NCBI GenBank assembly: GCA_963457665.1
Contig: OY735215.1
Span: 42,446,325-42,510,324 of the forward strand
Length of the DNA: 64,000 nucleotides
Direction of reading: 5' to 3'
Source: Thysanoteuthis rhombus
Taxonomy: Eukaryota > Mollusca > Cephalopoda > Oegopsida > Thysanoteuthidae
The notes under the pieces were generated by a model. The model saw nothing but the letters and a program-made list of their open reading frames with translations, did no database searches and was not told the origin of the DNA. The translations under genes were made by a program, and so were the position numbers. Positions 57,188 to 64,000 of the stretch are shown here, piece by piece; within the stretch, counting starts at the first letter, position 1; each line of letters starts with the position of its first letter.

Positions 57188-60100
57188 AACACTCACGTTT
57201 TACGTAAACTGGTGAAACACCCATACTATGACCCTTTAGCCTCGGGGAGAGCTTCCTCTGAATTCTCAGCTGGGAGATTCACAGTTCAATTTAAAATTTC
57301 TGGTTTGATTCGGCGGTGGATTGAAACGAATTCGACTCAAATACTTTACCACTGGATTACAATGCTTCGTAGATATTTACTTGTCTCGGCTTAATGCTGT
57401 ATAAGGCTACAAGTGCGGGGAACCTTGTTGCAATCAAAATCATTACGATAACAACTTTCTGCAAGATTACTTTATCAACTTGACCACTTCATGCAATGGC
57501 ATCCCAGTCTTGTGATGGATTTCAACCATTCTCACCTATTTGTCAATAGAAAAACATATGCGCATAATTATACACATATACACATGCTTGCATATAGCGC
57601 ATACGTTCACATACACACACATTTGTGTATATATATATAAATAGGGAGAAAGAGGGAGTAAGGAAAGGGAGGCTGAGAAAGAGAGAGCTAAATAAATTGA
57701 TAACACAAAGCTGATATCGATTGATGAGTAAGATTGAAATTTTTTTTTTCTTCCAAGGCCGAACATTTCATATTTTTCTATAGGTTCATCGCGTGTTTGC
57801 ATGTTGCACACAGCTTGATAGAAACTGCAGTCACGCAACCCCATCAATGGAAATGCACGCATGCGCACTGTAAAACACCATAAACACTCCAACGAATTAT
57901 ATTTGTTTAAGAAAACTACGTACACACACGGAGGCACTTATGAACCAGCGTATCAGTACAAATCTGAATGACGTTAATAAATGGTTCCCGAGAACATTTA
58001 GATAATTGTGCGTAAGTGTTTTCTTCAAGATACACTTTTATCTCCACCCGTTTAATTCAAGTTAATAAGTGATTTATATTCCATTTCGGATAGTTTGCTG
58101 CTCTGTACTGACTTATGATATTCTGTACACCATTGTCACTTTCTGTCTCTCTCTTTCCGTCTCTTTACCCCCAGACGTATCTTTCCTCTCTTCCTGTTTC
58201 TCAAATTATTTCTCTCTCTTCCTAACTCTATGTTCACAAAGTGGACATTCGCTAATTTTCAGTTGAGTCTAATTTTTCTTAGTTTCTGGGGCATTTTTTT
58301 CTGGCTCTAACTATAAAAGATTTCACTTCTCAAGTGCTCTCTGCATAACCGTATCCATGGTTTTTTACCATATCATCAAAAGTTCCAGTACAGTATTTTA
58401 TTTTCTCATTTTCTTTCCTTGTCACATTCTATCTTCTATTCGTTTGTTGTACTTGTCCTATTCGAAATGATTGTTATGATATGGTCTTGTCTGTCAGCAA
58501 TATTTAACGAATCCCATTTGAGCCATCTATACATTCTCTGATACAAATGATCCTGTTTCCCTTCTTTTTACAGCCCGTATCGTATTTTGGATACAGATCC
58601 TTGTTCATAGCTATCACTTTTCTCTCCCATCCAGCCTAGGAAGTGTCCTGACTAACTCATTATTGATACTCCATAAGTATTTTCATTCTTTTTGTTACGT
58701 CATTACTATTCAGATATGTGTCTCGATTTTTTTTTTTGCCTTTGAAATATTCTATTTGATATCTTCTATTTCATTCGGATACGTGGTTCCTCTTTTACAC
58801 TCTTTTTGATCATCTAGTAACGGTCATATGCGGTTCCAAGAGCTCTATTTTCTTCGAATACATTCTTGAGATTTCTCTATGAGTGGGAAAATTGTCAGTG
58901 AGGGAAATTGCAGGTAATGAACATACCCGTAAACACATTACCTGTATAGGTGTATAGGTATATATGTATGAAATGGGATACATATACTGACCATGAATGG
59001 AAAAGGATTCATACAATATATGTTTAATCAAATATCCATTATATGTATCAAAGATTTTATTATTACAGGGTCCATCTCCAGATTAACAATGAATAGGTTT
59101 CAATTCAATTTTCAGTTCCGACACTATACAACTATTCATATTATTTGAACATATCTCATCAAAAACTACCGACAATGTTTTGTCAATATTTCAAGTAGGA
59201 AAATTTGACATAAAAATTTAATAGACAAGGTTATTTAGAAAACCCCTGCCTTGATACACACCGTTGAGTTTTCCCACGGATTTAACCCTTTCCCCAAATC
59301 ACCCACAAAAGCAGGGCATTCTCTTGTCCCCCCCCCCCAAAGCATTTATAAACTGAAATACATCGAAGTCTTCCCTCCTGATATACTGCAGTAAAACCTA
59401 CCTTTTCTTAACCCCACTATCATCTGGGCATTTCAATAGTTTTCATGATTTTGCTTCTAAGCTCTGAGGAAGCCCTGCACGGATGACACGTACATTAGTG
59501 ATCACATTTTCAATAACAAATTTCGAAAGTCTCTTTTCCGATCAACATTGTCAACTTCCCCACAACACACACATCTCTCTCTCCCTCCTTCCCTTATCTC
59601 TTTCACTCTGTATATATATGTCTGAGTGTGTATGTCTGTATGTATGTATGTAAGTATGGTGTATGCAAAAGCTTCCAGTCAAGGTATAGAGCATGAGCCT
59701 GTGTCCGTATCAATGCGTGTCTCTTTGAAATAAACTTGGAAATAAAAACAAGTAACTTTTCTCGAACACTTTTACGTAAAATGTACAATCAATGCAAGGA
59801 ATTTCAATACATAATTCAGTCCGACCCCCAGTCAAGTTTTCTAACGTTTCTCGCTAGACATTTATCGAAATCACTCCGACTGGAAACAAAGAGCCTGAAT
59901 AACTTCCGCCATTCATTCAAATATATACACACCTATAGAGAGGGAGAAAGAGAGATAGGGAGAGAGGAAGATTGCGTGGTATATGTCCGATGCAATGTAA
60001 TAACTGTTGGATTTTTTATTAAAAGACTTATTTCAACTGGCCCCGGTGTCAACCAGTAGCAAATCGCACAGCCGATCACGTTGATCAATTTATAAAATGA

Positions 60101-60676
60101 ACATCGTGCAGGACCCGTCCCCTAGGAAGCACTCCAAACACTGTTCCGACTGAACTAATGACACCCTTGGCAAACAGGAGTCCGAAATAGCGCACTCAAA
60201 TTGCTCATTTCTCTGCTTTGTAGATGTGTGTTTCAATTTTTCCAACAGTATATATTTGAAATGAAAATTACTATGATAGATTAATATTTTAGAACATATA
60301 TATTTTCAAACATCGATTTATGAAATAATATATATTTATTTATATATTTAACATCGTTTCCAGAAATATATTATTGAATTCTTTCTAACTCTTTCAAAGG
60401 ACGATTCAACTCATTTGATACTTAAAAGAAAGAAACATGAGAAATAAAGTTCAAACGGGAGCAAATCGGAGCATTTTTATTTTTCCTCTGTTTTTTTTTC
60501 AATTCTGCCCACATAAGGCCTTTAGTTGTACACTTCCACACATACACAAAAATCCAGCAGTTATTCCTTTCAGCTTTGAAGTAGGGAGGACCGTAAACCA
60601 ATGTCACCCGTTTCCACCGTAACTCTCTGTGCTGAACAGACAAATAAACCAATAAGCTAACAAATTTTACGACAAT

Positions 60677-60677
<1 letters not shown>
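57185..60677. other. Spacer, nothing firmly recognised
   Basis: Contains a CA/TA-rich patch near 57565-57640, GA-rich patches at 57640-57690 and 59938-59970, a CT-rich patch at 58140-58235, a poly-C run at about 59328-59338, and a TATG/TGTA patch at 59610-59657. Frame 57125-57394 downstream of the (TG)n tract and frame 57536-57937 (minus) lack motifs. Confidence 0.5.

Positions 60678-60736
<59 letters not shown>
60678..60736. repeat. (TA)n microsatellite
   Basis: About 29 TA units, followed by AAATAAAATGAGCG and a GAGAGA patch. Confidence 0.97.
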
Positions 60737-60742
<6 letters not shown>

Positions 60743-62429
60743 ATGAGCGAAAGAGAGAGAGACCGATAGATTTTCAAGTACGTATAGGATGGTTTATTCT
60801 CATTAAAAGGCATAATTTTTCCTGTGTGCAGCGAATCTGAATTTGATTTAAGCTGGCAATATCAAATGATTTTTCTTTTTCCTTTGTATTCAAATACAAC
60901 CGAGGCACAACTAGGTTAACTGCCTACTATTTTTTCTCCATTTTATTTCTCTATCGTCTGCTTCTTCCATTTATTCCATTCTAATCCTTTTTTTTCCCGT
61001 ATCTGGCTTTCGTTCTTGTCTTTGTTCTCTCCCCTCAGTATTTTTTTTCCTCCGTTTATTTTATTGATAGAATTCAACTGCATAAGTGAGCATTGCGTCA
61101 AACGATATTCGTTTTCCGACACTGGGGGAACTGGAACGGAACAGTGTCGGAAACAACCGAGTTATAACGATGATTACCGAACTTTGACGAAAATGAGTAG
61201 GTGTCAATCCTTAACGGTTGCGTCTGTTTTGTTAATGACTAAAAACAAACTGTTTGCTTTTAATTCGCCTGAACAGCAGAAACGAATAACAAAAACGATA
61301 GTAAGCAAAATAAGGAATGGGAAAAATAATCCTTTTCTGAGGTATCTTGGATGGCTGGTGTGGTCGTGTTTGTGGAAATGGTGTGACAGATTTATAACAT
61401 TATAGACGCTTGTACAAAATGGTAAATACGCGTGGGAAAATTAACAGTCGGCTGGTTCTGTATGGAGAAAAAAGATTAATTTTCTCTTTGATTTGAAATC
61501 TGTCTGCTACATATTGAGCGTCCGAGATGAATTATAGCACTTTCATCTCGTTCTATTGCAAGTGGGCCGGGATTTGTTTTTTCAAAATCTGGAAACTTTT
61601 TCAGACCAATAATAAAGAGAAAAATACCGGTTCAAGTCTTGTAGACTGACCTCAAATATTTCGACCTTTTAATCCGACCTTAACGTTTCATTCACATTAA
61701 TCCCTTATCGCATTTCAAACAATCCATTGCGCATATACCAGTCATATAGTCTAACAAGGCCTCGCCCAACCTTTTATAACTAAACTTGGCTTAGTCCGAC
61801 ACGAAGCAACGCCAGATTGAGGCTCAAACGTATTAGACTAGGGATTTGGCCATCTTGCAGCTACACTCACAATTAGAACATGGACTGGACTATTTCTGTC
61901 AAATCCCATTATCTATTGTACACGTTGCGATGACTGAATCCCTATCGATTTTTATCAATAGCGGCCGTTTCATTACAGTTTCAACCAAACTATACATAGA
62001 TATTACAGTGAAAAGTAGAAACTGTTACACCCATGCTCTTACTGCTGAGAGTGCTCTTCGGAAGCCTTTATATAGTATTCACTATTCCGACATCCGATAG
62101 ATGAAGGTCAGTCGTGACAAGTAGTCAAGATGTATTTTTCAGCAAAAAGAAAAAAAAAGAGATCATATTAAAGTAATATGTTAACAGATACAAAAGTATA
62201 GATATCGAATCCAGGTCTCCTATGTTGATGAGTCGATTGATTGAATGTCAGAATTATGTTCAGCTATAGTTTTAATTTTTATTGATTTTGCATGGAGTAT
62301 TTTCGTCATTCACCTTTGAATAGTTTTTTCTCCATCCATTGTTTTGTTTTTCTTTATATCATAACGACTTTTGAGTTGAGTACTTTCTGACAATTAACAT
62401 TAAACAACGGGAAATCGGAACAAAAAAGT
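60737..62429. other. Spacer with one strong hairpin
   Basis: The longest frame, 61016-61405 (129 codons), crosses the hairpin at 61113-61153 and has no recognised domain. Nothing else was found. Confidence 0.45.
61113..61153 (+). repeat. Perfect 12-bp inverted repeat (hairpin)
   Basis: TTTCCGACACTG (61113-61124), a 17-base loop, then CAGTGTCGGAAA (61142-61153). The arms are perfectly complementary. No T-run follows, so it is not a polymerase III or bacterial-type terminator. Confidence 0.9.
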
Positions 62430-62520
62430 TGCTTCTAATGAGATTTGAACTCTTATCCCATATCTGCGAGTGTGTCTCACATTGACGTGGCCTTCGCAAA
62501 CGTGGCTAAGGAAACCAACG
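62430..62520 (-). mobile_element. tRNA-like part of a composite SINE remnant, minus strand
   Basis: The minus strand carries a B-box-like AAGAGTTCAAATCTCATT (62455-62438). Upstream on minus, CCTTAGCCACGTTTGCGAAG (near 62510-62491) may be a decayed A-box region. It lies just downstream (minus sense) of the 5S-like piece at 62536-62600, an arrangement known from SINEs that combine a 5S head with a tRNA-like part. Confidence 0.4.
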
Positions 62521-62535
62521 TCAAATCAGGACTGA

Positions 62536-62600
62536 AGTCGACAGCCATGTAGGAAATGAGGAGGCTTGACGTTGCTTAACTTCTGCGATCCTACGACAAT
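62536..62600 (-). mobile_element. 5S rRNA-derived SINE remnant, minus strand
   Basis: The minus strand reads GTAGGATCGCAGAAGTTAAG then CAACGTCAAGCCT and, after a gap, CTACATGGCTGTCGAC. This matches the 5S rRNA internal promoter (GATC.CGGAAGTTAAGC box A region and GGATGGGAGAC box C region). The exact word AGTTAAGCAACGTC is shared with the copy at 32470-32547. It is too diverged to be a working 5S gene. Confidence 0.65.
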
Positions 62601-63667
62601 TGTTACATTCAACGCAGTTAGAAGTAATAACTGTAAGTCGTAGTTTTTCAAATTCTGAGAGGATGCAATTTCATCATCATTTTTTTTACTATTTTTTTGC
62701 AGTTTTTTGTCTTTATCACGAGGTATACTGGCTGGGTCAGATCGATAGGTCGATGAAAAGTTAGATTAATTGATAGATATGAACATACTCATCTGCATAT
62801 TGATTTTTGCTTGATATAGATCGGTCTGCTCAAGTCCTATATTTTACTCAATCGATTGGATATTTTTATTTCAATTGTTTTCTTTCTTTGAAATTTCGTT
62901 TAGATCCACGCAGTTTACGGTAGTAAATTTGTAGAGTATCGGCAAAGTGAGATCAAACATTGGTCAAGGCAGTTTGAGTTCACTTTGGTTTAATGACCAT
63001 AAAAAAAAACATAAATCAATTTATCCAGCCCCAGCTATGGGTGGGTAGTGAGGCAGATTGTGCCCTCTAGTCTGGATTGGCAACCAGTCTCAAAGACGTG
63101 AAAGTCAGAATTCAAGCCGAAGGAGAGCAGACACAGGTTAGAGATTGAAAAAAAAAAGGGAAAATAAATTGACCCTGACTCATTTAGGCGAAATTTAATA
63201 CGCCGTGTTTGGATCATCTGTTAGATTCTGACCAAGAAAATGAATTTGCGTTTTATCTCATGCAGTCGAGTAGTGTTAGGGGAAAGTAAGTGAGGAATCA
63301 CAGGGCTGCCTGCACAATTAAAAAGGCAATCACTTCTACAGAGAAAGACTTTTGTAATTTAACGGATCTTTAGAGACGTTATGATGCAATATGGAAATAT
63401 TCTGGATAATTTTTTTCATCAGTGAATTGTTTGAAAAGAGAATTCTAGTATTACATAGATAAAAAGGAATCATTGTTCCTTTAACTAAAAGATATAACAG
63501 AGCACTTTACACACTCCATCTCAAAGCATTGAACTACCCCTCTAGCATGTAGGTTGATCCCAATGTTTGATGGTAAGAGAAAAAATGTCAGATAAAATAT
63601 CAGTTACAAGGAACAAGCAAAAAATTATCTCACTGTTTATTATAGAAACAGAAAATGATACCGTTCA
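62601..63667. other. Spacer, nothing recognised
   Basis: AT-rich. A moderately GC-rich patch at 63027-63130 looks repeat-like but could not be classified. Confidence 0.45.
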
Positions 63668-63696
63668 ATATATATATATATATACATATATATATT
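63668..63696. repeat. (TA)n microsatellite, short
   Basis: TA array with one CA interruption. Confidence 0.92.
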
Positions 63697-63867
63697 ATAG
63701 AAGATTAAAGAGAAATATTCACCGTGAAAATGTTCTTTCTTTCTGATCTGTGTTGTTTTGAAAATATTTGGAGCCCTTTCTATTTGCTAATAATTTTTAA
63801 ATTTTCAACCACACAACTTCTATTAGATGAAAATATTTTCAAATGAAATAGCAAAATTGATTTTAAT

Positions 63868-63871
63868 ATGT

Positions 63872-63904
<33 letters not shown>
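63868..63904. repeat. (TG)n microsatellite
   Basis: TG array with one TATG interruption. Confidence 0.95.
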
Positions 63905-63905
<1 letters not shown>

Positions 63906-64000
63906 TAATCGTCTGAAGATTTTGGTAGCGTAAAACATGGAGTCATCATGAAATGTTGATATCTATGCTTTTATTTTCTATATCTATATCCATTTCTGAT

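Noticed and set aside
61795-61835. Third 5S-like fragment (GAAGCAACGCCAGATTGAGGC)
   Set aside because: Only a short match to the box A region, and the downstream 5S order is missing.

Overview
This looks like non-coding DNA from a large, AT-rich metazoan genome. The best guess is a mollusc, probably a coleoid cephalopod such as an octopus. The reasons are the very dense (TA)n arrays with (CA)n/(TG)n shoulders, the decayed RTE-like and R2-like LINE 3' ends, a Penelope-like element of a type common in marine invertebrates, and many tRNA-like and 5S-rRNA-like SINE remnants. The organism is inferred from repeat style only. No host protein-coding exon, intact tRNA or rRNA gene, CRISPR array or bacterial operon could be supported. 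Most open frames longer than 60 codons are translated microsatellites or chance frames.

Layout. 0-9 kb: (TA)n arrays, two copies of an unclassified interspersed repeat (here R1) and three RTE-like LINE 3' ends. 9-30 kb: spacer, a 1.2-kb purine-rich block at 13-14.2 kb, long compound microsatellites, and scattered tRNA-like SINE remnants. On the minus strand at about 19.59 kb there is a sequence matching a recursive splice site, a hint that the window may lie inside a long intron of a minus-strand gene. 30-35 kb: two diverged copies of a segmental duplication, with a third R1 copy and several SINE or DNA-transposon remnants (one derived from 5S rRNA) in or between them. 36-37.4 kb: a 5'-truncated, broken Penelope-like retroelement on the minus strand. 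41.7-44.4 kb: a cluster of C-terminal fragments from one R2-like LINE family, each tied to an (AAT)n tract. 45.4-47.5 kb: (AAT)n/(GAA)n arrays with a near-identical three-copy minisatellite and an older diverged copy. 48-53 kb: relatively microsatellite-poor, with an internally deleted mariner element with both ends and another RTE-like LINE end. 53-64 kb: spacer, (TA)n arrays, a perfect 12-bp hairpin and a second 5S-like SINE remnant.

No genes act together here. The recognisable content is decayed mobile elements and simple repeats. The points most worth following up are the recursive splice site, the 5S-rRNA-derived SINE family, the interlocked inverted repeats at 6.26-6.31 kb, the R1 repeat family, the hammerhead-like motif at the end of the Penelope-like element, and the 30-34.6 kb duplication.
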